Of a stretch of DNA of 64,000 nt, positions 17,213-26,355 are shown one piece after another; the stretch's first letter is position 1; every line of letters starts with the position of its first letter. The position numbers were made by a program, and so were the translations under genes. Source of the DNA: an uncultured Agathobaculum sp. Lineage in GTDB: Bacteria > Bacillota > Clostridia > Oscillospirales > Butyricicoccaceae. A model generated the notes under the pieces. That model saw nothing but the letters and a program-made list of their open reading frames with translations, searched no databases and was not told the origin of the DNA. The stretch spans positions 24,366-88,365 of the forward strand of contig CAKSVR010000004.1 of the NCBI GenBank assembly GCA_934504345.1. The letters are read 5' to 3'.

Positions 17213-18034
17213 ATGAAAAAGATCGACCTTATCGCGCTCGACCTTGACGGCACGGCGCTCAACCCGCAGAATCAGGTATCTCCGGCCACAGCCGATGCCG
17301 TGCGCCGCGCCCGCGAGAGCGGCATTCACGTTGTCGTGTCCACCGGCCGCATCTGCGGAGAGGCGCGCGACTTCGCGCTCATGCTCGGCGCGGACGACCG
17401 GATGGTGACCTCGGGCGGCGCAACGCTGTCCAGCGTGTCGCAGGAGCGCTGCACCATGCGGATGTCCATGCCGTGGGAGGCCGCCGTGCGCGCTTCGGCA
17501 GTCGTCGAGCGCATCGGCATGATCACCATGGTGTACGTTGGCGAAACGCTGCTCATCACGCCGTATGACGATATGGAATTTGGCAAATACAAGTCGAACG
17601 AGGGCTATCTGAGCTCGAAAAAGGTTGTCCCATCGGTGGCGGAATACATCGCCACGAACCATATTTCAGTGGATAAAATGTTCATCCGCAGTCAGGAGCC
17701 GGTCATGCTGACCCGTGCCCGCGCACAGCTCGAGCAGATACCGGGCATCCGCGTGATGAGCTCCGCGACCGACAACCTCGAGGTCATCACGCCTGCCGCC
17801 GACAAGGGAACCGCCCTCGGTATGCTGTGCCGTGAGCTCGGCACCGACCTTGACCACGCCGCTGCCATCGGCGACAGTGAGAACGACCTCGAAATGCTTC
17901 AGGCCGTGGCCCTGCCCATCGCGATGGGAAATGCGAGTGCGGCGGTCAAAACGCTGTGTCTGCGCGAAACGCTCACCAACGCGCAGGACGGTGTCGCCGC
18001 TGCCATCGACCGCATCATCGCGGAGAATGGCTGA
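17213..18034 (+). CDS. HAD-superfamily hydrolase, Cof type
   Basis: This 273-residue protein opens with the HAD motif ALDLDGTALN, where the first Asp is the phosphoryl-accepting nucleophile. It ends with AAIGDSENDLEMLQAV, motif IV that binds Mg, followed by a second-shell VAAAIDRII helix. A cap domain of type C2B fills the middle. Cof-type HADs dephosphorylate sugar phosphates, flavin or pyridoxal phosphates; the substrate cannot be read from sequence. GGGGGAAAGAAG precedes the ATG. A likely promoter TTGACT with TAGGAT 16 bases later (17158-17185) diverges from the phage promoter. Confidence 0.88.
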   Translation: MKKIDLIALDLDGTALNPQNQVSPATADAVRRARESGIHVVVSTGRICGEARDFALMLGADDRMVTSGGATLSSVSQERCTMRMSMPWEAAVRASAVVERIGMITMVYVGETLLITPYDDMEFGKYKSNEGYLSSKKVVPSVAEYIATNHISVDKMFIRSQEPVMLTRARAQLEQIPGIRVMSSATDNLEVITPAADKGTALGMLCRELGTDLDHAAAIGDSENDLEMLQAVALPIAMGNASAAVKTLCLRETLTNAQDGVAAAIDRIIAENG

Positions 18035-18194
18035 GCCGCTGAATTTACACAAAAACAGTGGTATTCAAACCGGTAATATGCTATAATATACTTGCAGAAT
18101 CTCCGCATACGGCGGAGAAACGCGCATTTTTGTCCGTTTGGGGCGAATCTGCGCCGTATGACGAATTTCAAAGAAAGTGAAAGGATAGAAGCCA

Positions 18195-20756
18195 TTGGCT
18201 GCAAGGAAAACAACGACAAAAAAATCGACAAAGACCGCCTCCAGAAGCAAGCGGGCGCCCGAGCCGCCGGAGGAGGGCCCGCTGCTCTCGCGTGCGGCGT
18301 GGGGAGCGATATGGGGAGCACTCGGCGTGATATGCCTGCTGGCGCTGCTGCCGATCGACGGCGTGCTGCTCAAGTGGCTGCACCGCGGCATTGCGGCGCT
18401 GATCGGCCGGGGTGCGCTGCTCATGCCGTTCGCGCTGATCGCGCTGTCCGTGCTGCTGTTCATGCGCCCGAAAGGCCCGGTGCGCCTGCGCGGAACGTGC
18501 ATCGTGCTGCTGCCGGTGCTGCTGGGCGGCATCGTGCACGCCTTCACCTGCGCGAATGCCTACGACCTGTCCATGCACACGCTGGCCGCGCTGCTCACCA
18601 CCGGCATGGAGGGAGCCTCGGGCGGTCTGCTGTCCGGCGGGCTGTATATCCTGCTCGAGTGGGGCCTGTCCTCCATCGGCGCACTGTTCGTGCTCATCCT
18701 GCTCATGATTGCAGCGTTGATGGCGGCGTGCCGCATCACGCCGCAGGCGCTCATCGAGATGTTCCGTCCGCCCGAGTACGAATACGAGGACGAGGCGGAG
18801 CGCGAATACTACGAAGCGCCCGTACAGCTGCCGAACCTCCATGAAGCGGCCGCAGCGGCGGCACAGCGCCGAGAGGAGCGCCGTGCACACCGTAAAACCG
18901 ACTTTGACATCCCGATAGACACCGAGCCGCCCGGAGAGGATAAGCCGGGCGAGGAGCTTATCGATCCGCACAAGCGCAAGGGCAAGGCCATCGCGCCGGA
19001 CGAATATCTGCGTTCGCTGCGCGATAACGTGAAGAAAAAGGCGGGCAGCATCATGGATCTCGTCGAGAACAAGCAGCCGGAGGAAGAACCGGCGCCTGTT
19101 CCCGCGCCGGAGTCCGCAGCCGCGCCTGCTCCTGAGCCTGCATCGGCTTCCAAGTCGAAAAAGACCGAAAACATCTCGGACACCGAGCAGGAAGCCATGA
19201 ATATCGCCATCGACGAGAGCCAGAAAGCGCCCATGCCGGTCTACGACTATCCGCCGCTCGACCTGCTGACACAGGGCAAGCACGCCTCTGTCGCGGGTGC
19301 AGAAGCCGAGCTGCGCGAGAACTCCGCGTGCCTGCTCGATACGCTCGACTCGTTCAACATCGAGGCGCAGATCATCGGCATCGTGCGCGGCCCGTCCGTC
19401 ACCCGCTTTGAGCTGACCATCCCGCGCGGCATTAAAATCTCGCGCATCACCGCCCTGTCGGACGATATTGCGCTGTCGCTCGGTGCGGCGAACGTGCGTA
19501 TCGCGCCTATCCCGGATAAGGTCGCGGTCGGCATCGAGGTGCCGAACAAGACGGTCAATACCGTCTTTATCCGCGAGTGTATCGGCTCTCCGGCGTTCGC
19601 GAATGCGAAAAGCCGCCTGTCCTTTGCCGTCGGCAAGGACATCACCGGCAAGCCGGTCATCGGTGACATCGCCAAGATGCCGCATATGCTCATCGCCGGT
19701 ACGACCGGCTCCGGTAAGTCGGTGTGCATCAACTCCATGCTGATCTCGCTGCTTTACAAGTCCACGCCGGAGGAGGTCCGCCTCATTATGGTAGACCCGA
19801 AGATGGTCGAGCTGGGCAACTACAACGGCATCCCGCATCTGCTCATCCCGGTCGTCACCGACCCGAAAAAGGCCGCCGGTGCGCTCAACTGGGCAGTCGG
19901 GGAGATGGAACGCCGCTACAAGCTGTTCGCGGATCATCAGGTGCGTAATCTGGTCGGCTATAACGACCTTATGCGCGCGGAAAAGGCCAAGGCCGAGCAG
20001 GCCGAGGACGGAACGCCCGAGCAGTATCAGGTGCTCCCGCAGATCGTCATCGTTATCGACGAGCTGGCCGACCTGATGATGGTCGCCGCCAAGGAGGTCG
20101 AGAACTCCATCTGCCGTATCGCGCAGAAAGCGCGTGCCGCAGGTATGCACCTCGTTGTCGCGACCCAGCGACCGTCTGCGGACGTTATCACCGGCATCAT
20201 GAAAGCGAATATCCCGTCGCGCATCGCGTTTGCGGTAGCCAGCCAGATCGAATCCCGCATCATTCTGGATACGACCGGCGCGGAAAAGCTGATCGGCAAG
20301 GGCGATATGCTCTACGCGCCGCTCGGCGAGGGCAAACCGACCCGTGTACAGGGCTGCTTTATCTCCAACGAGGAGATTGAGGCTGTCATTGCCCGCATCA
20401 AGGAAACCAGCACTGCCGAGTACAGCGAGGAGATCCTCGAGCACATCGAGCAGCAGGCCGAGCAGGTGGGCAATAACAAGGGCGGCAGCAGCGGCGGCAC
20501 GAACGACCCGGGCGACGATGAGGATGAGCTCATCGAAGAAGCCATCGATGTCATCATGGACTGTCGTCAGGCATCCACATCCATGCTCCAGCGCCGTCTG
20601 AAGCTGGGCTACTCGAGAGCGGCGCGCATCATCGACCAGATCGAGGAGCGCGGCATCATCGGCCCGTCCGAGGGCTCCAAGCCGCGCCAGATACTCATTT
20701 CGCGTGAGGACTGGCAGGAGATGAAGTTACGCAGAACCATGCCGCTCGACAAGTAG
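18195..20756 (+). CDS. ftsK: DNA translocase FtsK/SpoIIIE
   Basis: This 853-residue protein uses a TTG start with GAAAGGAT upstream. A basic N-terminus ([19 protein letters not shown]) leads into four hydrophobic spans (about residues 32-180), an acidic Pro/Ala-rich linker, and a RecA-like motor with Walker [15 protein letters not shown] near residue 500 and Walker [12 protein letters not shown]. The C-terminal winged-helix gamma domain (about 790-850, [20 protein letters not shown]) recognises polar DNA motifs. It moves DNA through the division or sporulation septum. With sigK nearby it may act as SpoIIIE in forespore chromosome transfer. Confidence 0.95.
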   Translation: MAARKTTTKKSTKTASRSKRAPEPPEEGPLLSRAAWGAIWGALGVICLLALLPIDGVLLKWLHRGIAALIGRGALLMPFALIALSVLLFMRPKGPVRLRGTCIVLLPVLLGGIVHAFTCANAYDLSMHTLAALLTTGMEGASGGLLSGGLYILLEWGLSSIGALFVLILLMIAALMAACRITPQALIEMFRPPEYEYEDEAEREYYEAPVQLPNLHEAAAAAAQRREERRAHRKTDFDIPIDTEPPGEDKPGEELIDPHKRKGKAIAPDEYLRSLRDNVKKKAGSIMDLVENKQPEEEPAPVPAPESAAAPAPEPASASKSKKTENISDTEQEAMNIAIDESQKAPMPVYDYPPLDLLTQGKHASVAGAEAELRENSACLLDTLDSFNIEAQIIGIVRGPSVTRFELTIPRGIKISRITALSDDIALSLGAANVRIAPIPDKVAVGIEVPNKTVNTVFIRECIGSPAFANAKSRLSFAVGKDITGKPVIGDIAKMPHMLIAGTTGSGKSVCINSMLISLLYKSTPEEVRLIMVDPKMVELGNYNGIPHLLIPVVTDPKKAAGALNWAVGEMERRYKLFADHQVRNLVGYNDLMRAEKAKAEQAEDGTPEQYQVLPQIVIVIDELADLMMVAAKEVENSICRIAQKARAAGMHLVVATQRPSADVITGIMKANIPSRIAFAVASQIESRIILDTTGAEKLIGKGDMLYAPLGEGKPTRVQGCFISNEEIEAVIARIKETSTAEYSEEILEHIEQQAEQVGNNKGGSSGGTNDPGDDEDELIEEAIDVIMDCRQASTSMLQRRLKLGYSRAARIIDQIEERGIIGPSEGSKPRQILISREDWQEMKLRRTMPLDK

Positions 20757-20760
20757 CAGT

Positions 20761-20878
20761 AATGGAAAATGGAGAATGGATAATTGAGAATGAATGAGCG
20801 CCGCTGTGCGGCGAATTAAATCATCGCGCTTTGCGCGATACCGCAATTTTCAATTTTCCATTTTCAATTCTCAATTCG
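20761..20878 (+). repeat. Dispersed repeat, AATGGA-arm type
   Basis: AATGGAAAATGGAGAATGG is followed by a central GCGCCGCTGTGCGGCG hairpin, then ATCATCGCGCTTTGCGCGATACC, then the complementary arm TTTTCCATTTTCAATTC. Architecture and middle match the GAGTGGA-type copy at 15417, with mainly A/G changes in the arms. Fragments of the same type lie at 1193, 34920, 38270, 40812 and 57797. Confidence 0.82.
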
Positions 20879-20907
20879 TATACAATTCTCTCAGGAGGTT
20901 AATTACT

Positions 20908-21402
20908 ATGCAAAAGATTAACATTGCCGAAAAGTCCTTTAACCCGTTCGACCTGATCGGCCAGAAGTGGATGCTCATTTCCGCGGGCACCGAGGATAAG
21001 TGGAACACCATGACCGCCAGCTGGGGTGCAGTCGGCGTGATGTGGGGCAAGCCGAGCGCGACCTGCTACATCCGCAAGAGCCGCTTCACCAAGGAGTTTG
21101 TCGATGCGGGCGAGTATTTCACCCTGACCGTGCTCAAGGACGGCCACCGCGATGCGCTGAACAAGATGGGCTCCAAGTCCGGCCGTGACATGGATAAGAT
21201 GCATGAGAGCGGCCTTACGCCGGTATTTGTCGAGGGTCAGCCGACCTTTGAGGAGGCCGAGCTGGTGCTGATCTGCCGCAAGCGCGGCGTGACCGACATC
21301 GCGCCGGACGATATGGACAAGGAAGTGCAGGACAAGTGGTACGGCGATCACGACTACCACACCATGTACATCGGTGAGATCGTAGCGGCCTACGAGAACT
21401 GA
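20908..21402 (+). CDS. Flavin reductase-like (FMN-binding split barrel) protein
   Basis: This 164-residue protein starts at ATG 20908 after CAGGAGG. Its pattern MLISAGTEDKWNTMTASWGAVGVMWGKPSATCYIR is characteristic of the flavin reductase-like domain, where TMTASW contacts FMN. The C-terminal half continues with FTLTVLKDGHRDAL. Such proteins reduce or carry FMN, or act as flavoredoxins. No electron partner is adjacent. The 38 upstream codons of open frame lie in the repeat and have no ribosome site, so they are excluded. Confidence 0.82.
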   Translation: MQKINIAEKSFNPFDLIGQKWMLISAGTEDKWNTMTASWGAVGVMWGKPSATCYIRKSRFTKEFVDAGEYFTLTVLKDGHRDALNKMGSKSGRDMDKMHESGLTPVFVEGQPTFEEAELVLICRKRGVTDIAPDDMDKEVQDKWYGDHDYHTMYIGEIVAAYEN

Positions 21403-21451
21403 TTTCACAGAAAATTCACCAATTCCACAAGAAAACGGTGTATCATAAAGC

Positions 21452-21474
21452 ACAGGGCCGCAATGCGGCCCTGT
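21452..21474 (+). terminator. Hairpin after the flavin reductase-like gene
   Basis: ACAGGGCCGC pairs perfectly with GCGGCCCTGT around a three-base loop. The T tract is weak (ATTCCCATT), so termination may be partial and the protease gene could be read through. Confidence 0.45.
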
Positions 21475-21519
21475 ATTCCCATTCAACTATTGATACCTCA
21501 AAAGGGAGGAGCGCAGTTC

Positions 21520-23154
21520 GTGAAAAAACGATTGCTCAGCCTGTTCACAGCCGCTGCGCTGCTGATCGGGATGCTGCCCGCAGCCTTTGCGGGCTATGAA
21601 AACTTTACCGTCAAAACGGCCTATCCGGCCGGACAGTTCACCGATGTGCCCGCGACCGAGTGGTACGCGGAGAATGTCCGTGCGGCGTATGAGTACGGCC
21701 TTGTGGACGGCGTGAGCGCCACAAAGTTCAGCCCGGACAGCTATCTGACGGTCGCACAGGCCATCAAGCTGGCGGCGTGCCTGCACAGCGTATACACGAA
21801 CGGTACGTCGGAATTTGCATCCGCGCGGCCGTGGTATCAGCCGTATGTCAATTATGCACTGGAGAACGGCATCATCGCCTCGACCTACACGGATTACGAA
21901 AAAAAGGCGACCCGAGCTGTCTTTGCCGCCATCCTCGGCAACGCTCTCCCGGCGGAGGCGCTCGAGGAGATCAATTCCATTCCGGATAACGGCATCGCGG
22001 ACGTATCCTCGACGGCGACCTACGCCGCGCAGGTCTACCGTCTGTATCGGGCTGGCGTGCTCACCGGCAGCAACAGTGCACACGATTTCAAGCCCAGCAC
22101 CTACATCAAGCGCAGCGAAGTCGCGGCCATCGTCACCCGTATGGCGGACCCGACCCTGCGTAAGTCGTTCAGCATCGAGGTCAGCACCGGCATGACGGCG
22201 AACGAGATCTACGACGCCTGTGTGCCTGCCATCTTTAAGCTGTACGCCTATGACTACAAGAATAACATCCTCGGCATCGGCAGCGGCGTTGTGCTCAGCT
22301 CGCGCGGCGATGCTGTGACCTGCGGCCATCTGGTCAACGGCGTATACCGCCTCGTGGCGCAGATGTACGACGGCACCAAGCGCGAGGTCAGCATTTACAG
22401 CTTTGATGCGGATGCGGACATTGCCCATATCCGTGTTGTCGGCAGCACGCTGCCGTATCTGGACGTTTCCACCGAGGTCAGCACGGGCGACACGGTCTAC
22501 GCGCTCGGCTATCCGGGCGGCGGCACGGCTAAGGTGGCGACCGGCAAGGTGCTCGACCCGGAAAACGATGATTACCTTGCGCCGATGATCGAAAGCAGCG
22601 CGCAGGTCATCAGCGGCAACTCGGGCGGCGCTCTCATCAATGACGAGGGCAAGGTCGTGGGCATCACGGTCAGCAGCAATGCGGGCGGCGTGCCGTCCTA
22701 CTCGGTGCCTATCCGTTATCTCAGCAATCTGAGCAGCAGCGGCGACCCGGTTTCGCCCGGCGAGTACAGCCGCCAGCACAAGCCGGCAGCCTCGCAGTGC
22801 TATGCGGGCCATTATCCGGTGCCGGATTTCGGCACGGTGACGGATGTGCCGCAGCTCGGTGTGGTCAAGAGCGGCAGCACGACAACCTACTATTACAGCC
22901 TTGAGGCGGTGCGCTCGGGCAGCAAGCTGCTGCTCAAATACTACGCGGCGCTGGGTGAGAACACGTTCTACCAGTTCAGCGGCAGCGGCTTCACCTCGTC
23001 GGCCGGATACCCGTATTCGGTCAAGCTGTACGAAACAACTTATCAGGGCATCCCGGCCATCAGTGTCGCGGTTTCCAGCCTTGCAACGGCATCTATCGGC
23101 GGTCTGGTACAGACTGCCGATTTTCTTTTGCAGGAATTTGTGCAGTATGCATAA
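21520..23154 (+). CDS. Secreted SLH-domain trypsin-like serine protease
   Basis: This 544-residue protein starts at GTG 21520 after GGGAGGAGC. A signal peptide (KKRLLSLFTAAALLIGMLPAAFA) is followed by three S-layer homology repeats (about residues 35-215, from FTDVPATEWYAENVRAAYEYG to VAAIVTRMADP) that bind cell-wall polymer. A chymotrypsin-like domain follows, with His in DAVTCGHLVNG, Asp in DADIAHIRV and nucleophile Ser in SGNSGGALI, as in DegP/HtrA proteases. About 150 C-terminal residues have no recognised domain; no PDZ is evident. It probably acts at the cell surface. The substrate is unknown. Confidence 0.88.
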   Translation: MKKRLLSLFTAAALLIGMLPAAFAGYENFTVKTAYPAGQFTDVPATEWYAENVRAAYEYGLVDGVSATKFSPDSYLTVAQAIKLAACLHSVYTNGTSEFASARPWYQPYVNYALENGIIASTYTDYEKKATRAVFAAILGNALPAEALEEINSIPDNGIADVSSTATYAAQVYRLYRAGVLTGSNSAHDFKPSTYIKRSEVAAIVTRMADPTLRKSFSIEVSTGMTANEIYDACVPAIFKLYAYDYKNNILGIGSGVVLSSRGDAVTCGHLVNGVYRLVAQMYDGTKREVSIYSFDADADIAHIRVVGSTLPYLDVSTEVSTGDTVYALGYPGGGTAKVATGKVLDPENDDYLAPMIESSAQVISGNSGGALINDEGKVVGITVSSNAGGVPSYSVPIRYLSNLSSSGDPVSPGEYSRQHKPAASQCYAGHYPVPDFGTVTDVPQLGVVKSGSTTTYYYSLEAVRSGSKLLLKYYAALGENTFYQFSGSGFTSSAGYPYSVKLYETTYQGIPAISVAVSSLATASIGGLVQTADFLLQEFVQYA

Positions 23155-23456
23155 CGGGATGCATCATCACTGGCGCGGGATGCATTTTCGCCCAAAATGC
23201 CATAAAAATAAAGAAAAGCGGGCAATCGCAAAATAAAAAACGAGTAAAATTTGCAATAAATAAAAATCCTAAAATTTACGCAAACGATTGAGTTGACGAT
23301 GAAAATGCATGATTAGTCAAATTGCACAATATATTTCCTGCAAATCGGTATAATACTCCAATGGAATATTTCACCGTGAACGTGCTATAATGTGCTTGCG
23401 CGATAAAGAGAATGAGTACAAGAGAGAGCATCAATCGAAACGGAGGAAATACCCAA
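23155..23456. other. AT-rich gap upstream of ppdK
   Basis: No gene is visible. A small hairpin, GCATTTT with AAAATGC (23182-23200), follows the protease. Two perfect TATAAT elements (23349-23354 and 23386-23391) precede ppdK, but neither has a good -35 at the usual distance, so ppdK may depend on an activator or on other sigma factors. AGGAGG (about 23442-23447) is the ppdK ribosome site. Confidence 0.4.
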
Positions 23457-26090
23457 ATGAAAAAGTACGTTTATATGTTCCCGGAGGGCAACGGTAAGAT
23501 GCGTGAGCTGCTTGGCGGCAAGGGCGCGAATCTGGCAGAGATGACCGGACTCGGTATGCCTGTGCCGCAGGGCTTTACCATCAGCACTGAGGCCTGCACC
23601 CGGTATTATGAGGACGGCAAGACCATCTATCCCGACATTCAGGATCAGATCCTGGAGTACCTCGATAAGCTCGAAAAGACCACCGGCAAGACCCTCGGCG
23701 ATCCCGAGCGCCCGCTGCTCGTATCCGTTCGTTCGGGTGCGCGCGCATCCATGCCCGGCATGATGGACACCATCCTCAACCTCGGCATGAACGACGAGAT
23801 CTGCGAGGCTGTTGCCAAGCTGACCAATAACCCGCGTTTCGCACGCGATTCCTACCGCCGTTTCATCCAGATGTTCTCTGATGTTGTTATGGAGCTGCCC
23901 AAGTCCACTTTCGAGCAGTTTATCGATCAGGTTAAGGACAAAAAGGGCGTCAAGATGGACAATGAGCTCGATGCAGATGATATGTCCGAGCTGATCGTCC
24001 TGTTCAAGGATCACTACAAGAAGTCCCTCGGCGAAGATTTCCCGCAGGACCCGAAGAAGCAGCTGATGGAAGCTGTCCGCGCGGTATTCCGCTCCTGGGA
24101 CAATCCGCGTGCGAACACCTACCGCCGCATGAACGACATCCCGCACAGCTGGGGCACCGCAGTAAACGTCCAGTCGATGGTATTCGGCAACATGGGCGAA
24201 ACCTCGGGCACCGGCGTAGCCTTCACCCGCAACCCGGCCACCGGCGAAAAGAAGCTGTACGGCGAGTTCCTGATGAACGCACAGGGCGAGGACGTTGTAG
24301 CCGGCATCCGCACGCCGCAGCCGATCTCCGCACTGGCAGACACCATGCCGGAGGTTTATCAGCAGTTTGTTGACATTTCCAGCCGCCTTGAGAAGCATTA
24401 CGGCGATATGCAGGATATGGAGTTCACCATCGAGAACGGCAAGCTCTATATGCTCCAGACCCGTAACGGCAAGCGCACCGCACAGGCAGCGCTCAAGGTA
24501 GCCGTTGATCTGGTAGACGAAGGCGTCTGCACCAAGGAGCAGGCCGTTATGAAGGTCGAGGCAAAGCAGCTCGATGCACTCCTGCACCCGACGTTCGATC
24601 CGGCAGCGCTCAAGGCCGCAACGCCGATCACCACCGGTCTGCCGGCATCGCCCGGCGCAGCCTGCGGCGCAGTTTACTTCACCGCTGACGCTGCAGCAAA
24701 GGCACACAAGGCCGGCATCAAGGCTGTTCTGGTCCGTCAGGAAACCTCTCCGGAGGACATCGACGGCATGGCTGTTTCCGAGGGCATCATGACCGCACGC
24801 GGCGGCATGACCTCGCACGCAGCTGTTGTAGCCCGCGGCATGGGCACCTGCTGTGTAGCAGGCGTTAACGGCATCAAGGTATCCGAGGAGGATAAGACCC
24901 TGACCTTTGCCGACGGCACCGTAGCCCACGAGGGCGACGTTATTTCGCTCGACGGCTCGACCGGCAACGTATATCTGGGCTCTATCGCAACGCAGGAAGC
25001 CGAGCTCACCGGCGATTTCGGCCGCTTCATGGGCTGGGCCGACGAGATCCGCACCCTGCACGTTCGCACCAACGGCGATACGCCGCGCGATGCAACGCAG
25101 GCCCGCAAGTTCGGCGCTGAGGGCATCGGCCTCTGCCGTACCGAGCATATGTTCTTCGAGCCGGCCCGTATCAAGGCGGTTCGCGAGATGATCATTTCCG
25201 ACACGCTCGAGCAGCGCAAGGCCGCTCTGGCCAAGATCCTGCCGATGCAGCGCGGCGACTTTGAGGCGATCTACCGCGCAATGGGCGGTCTGCCGGTAAC
25301 CATCCGCCTGCTCGACCCGCCGCTCCACGAGTTCCTCCCGCACGAGGATGACGAGATCAAGGAGCTGGCCGATGAGATGGGCGTAACCTTTGAGAAGCTC
25401 AAGGGCAAGGTCGAGAGCCTGCACGAGTTCAACCCGATGCTGGGCACCCGCGGCTGCCGTCTGGACGTTCTCTATCCGGAGATCGCAGAGATGCAGACCG
25501 AGGCCATCGTTTCCGCAGCCATCAACGTCTGGAAGGAAGACGGTCTGCACATCACCCCGGAGATCATGGTACCGCTGGTATCCGAGATCAACGAGCTGCG
25601 CTTTGTTAAGAAGGTCATCAAGGCCAAGGCTGACGAGCTGATCGAGCAGTCCGGCCTGAAGATGAAGTATATGGTCGGCACCATGATCGAAACGCCGCGT
25701 GCGGCTGTTACCGCCGGTGAGGTTGCCGAGGAGGCTGAGTTCTTCTCCTTCGGCACCAACGACCTGACCCAGATGACCTACGGCTTCTCCCGTGACGACG
25801 TAGGCCGCATTCTGGAAACCTACTTTGAGAAGAAGATCCTCGAGTCCGACCCGTTCGCTCGTCTGGATCAGAACGGCGTAGGCCGCCTCATCCGCTTCGC
25901 GGTAGCCGAGGGCAAGCGCACCCGTCCGGACATCAAGCTGGGCATCTGCGGTGAGCACGGCGGCGACCTGTCCTCCGTTGAGTTCTGCCACAACGTTGGC
26001 CTGAACTACGTTTCCTGCTCGCCGTTCCGCGTGCCGATCGCACGTCTGGCAGCAGCGCAGGCTCGCGTTAAGGAGCTTGGTCTGGCATAA
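23457..26090 (+). CDS. ppdK: Pyruvate, phosphate dikinase
   Basis: This 877-residue enzyme reversibly interconverts pyruvate, ATP and phosphate with phosphoenolpyruvate, AMP and pyrophosphate. The N-terminal ATP-grasp domain starts GGKGANLAEMTGLGMPVPQGFT. The swivelling phosphohistidine domain has ARGGMTSHAAVVARGMGTCC. The C-terminal PEP/pyruvate barrel has GLCRTEHMFF and the catalytic Cys in NYVSCSPFRVPIARLAAAQA. Length is standard. The ATG at 23457 follows GGAGGAAA; the 15 codons of open frame upstream lack a ribosome site. It allows anaerobes to use pyrophosphate-based glycolysis. Confidence 0.98.
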   Translation: MKKYVYMFPEGNGKMRELLGGKGANLAEMTGLGMPVPQGFTISTEACTRYYEDGKTIYPDIQDQILEYLDKLEKTTGKTLGDPERPLLVSVRSGARASMPGMMDTILNLGMNDEICEAVAKLTNNPRFARDSYRRFIQMFSDVVMELPKSTFEQFIDQVKDKKGVKMDNELDADDMSELIVLFKDHYKKSLGEDFPQDPKKQLMEAVRAVFRSWDNPRANTYRRMNDIPHSWGTAVNVQSMVFGNMGETSGTGVAFTRNPATGEKKLYGEFLMNAQGEDVVAGIRTPQPISALADTMPEVYQQFVDISSRLEKHYGDMQDMEFTIENGKLYMLQTRNGKRTAQAALKVAVDLVDEGVCTKEQAVMKVEAKQLDALLHPTFDPAALKAATPITTGLPASPGAACGAVYFTADAAAKAHKAGIKAVLVRQETSPEDIDGMAVSEGIMTARGGMTSHAAVVARGMGTCCVAGVNGIKVSEEDKTLTFADGTVAHEGDVISLDGSTGNVYLGSIATQEAELTGDFGRFMGWADEIRTLHVRTNGDTPRDATQARKFGAEGIGLCRTEHMFFEPARIKAVREMIISDTLEQRKAALAKILPMQRGDFEAIYRAMGGLPVTIRLLDPPLHEFLPHEDDEIKELADEMGVTFEKLKGKVESLHEFNPMLGTRGCRLDVLYPEIAEMQTEAIVSAAINVWKEDGLHITPEIMVPLVSEINELRFVKKVIKAKADELIEQSGLKMKYMVGTMIETPRAAVTAGEVAEEAEFFSFGTNDLTQMTYGFSRDDVGRILETYFEKKILESDPFARLDQNGVGRLIRFAVAEGKRTRPDIKLGICGEHGGDLSSVEFCHNVGLNYVSCSPFRVPIARLAAAQARVKELGLA

Positions 26091-26110
26091 ATAAACCTCC
26101 CCTAAATATA

Positions 26111-26146
26111 GGAAAAGGCTTCGGAGCTTAGCTCCGAAGCCTTTTC
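26111..26146 (+). terminator. Intrinsic terminator after ppdK
   Basis: AAAAGGCTTCGGAGC pairs perfectly with GCTCCGAAGCCTTTT, giving a 15-base-pair stem and a TTTT tail. Confidence 0.93.
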
Positions 26147-26194
26147 TGCTGCTTTGAAAACGGTGTAAGAGGTTTGCAAACGTTGTAAGAGAAA

Positions 26195-26319
26195 CGTAGG
26201 GCGGGCTGCCCTCAGCCCGCCGCGTAAATCATTTGCATATCGTAACAAACGGCGGGGCACTCCAGAGTGGCTTCTCTTGCCCTTCGGGCAATTCACCTTC
26301 TGAGGGCAGCCCGCCCTAC
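26195..26319. repeat. GTAGGGCGGG palindromic element, copy 1
   Basis: CGTAGGGCGGGCTGCCCTCA at one end is complementary to TGAGGGCAGCCCGCCCTAC at the other, so the whole unit is a near-perfect inverted repeat of MITE-like size. It includes GGGGCACTCCAGAGTGGC, also found at 59437. No open frame. Related copies lie at 47485 and 59428. Confidence 0.8.
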
Positions 26320-26355
26320 AAAAATCGTTATCGAATCGCAAATGAGAAAGAAATC

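Noticed and set aside
18168..20444. 758-codon open frame antisense to ftsK
   Set aside because: Composition is Arg/His/Asp/Gly-rich shadow sequence; the sense strand carries all FtsK motifs.
23385..25991. 868-codon open frame antisense to ppdK
   Set aside because: It is the mirror of a strongly biased GC-rich gene. Its translation has no domain pattern and no ribosome site, while the plus strand encodes a complete PPDK.
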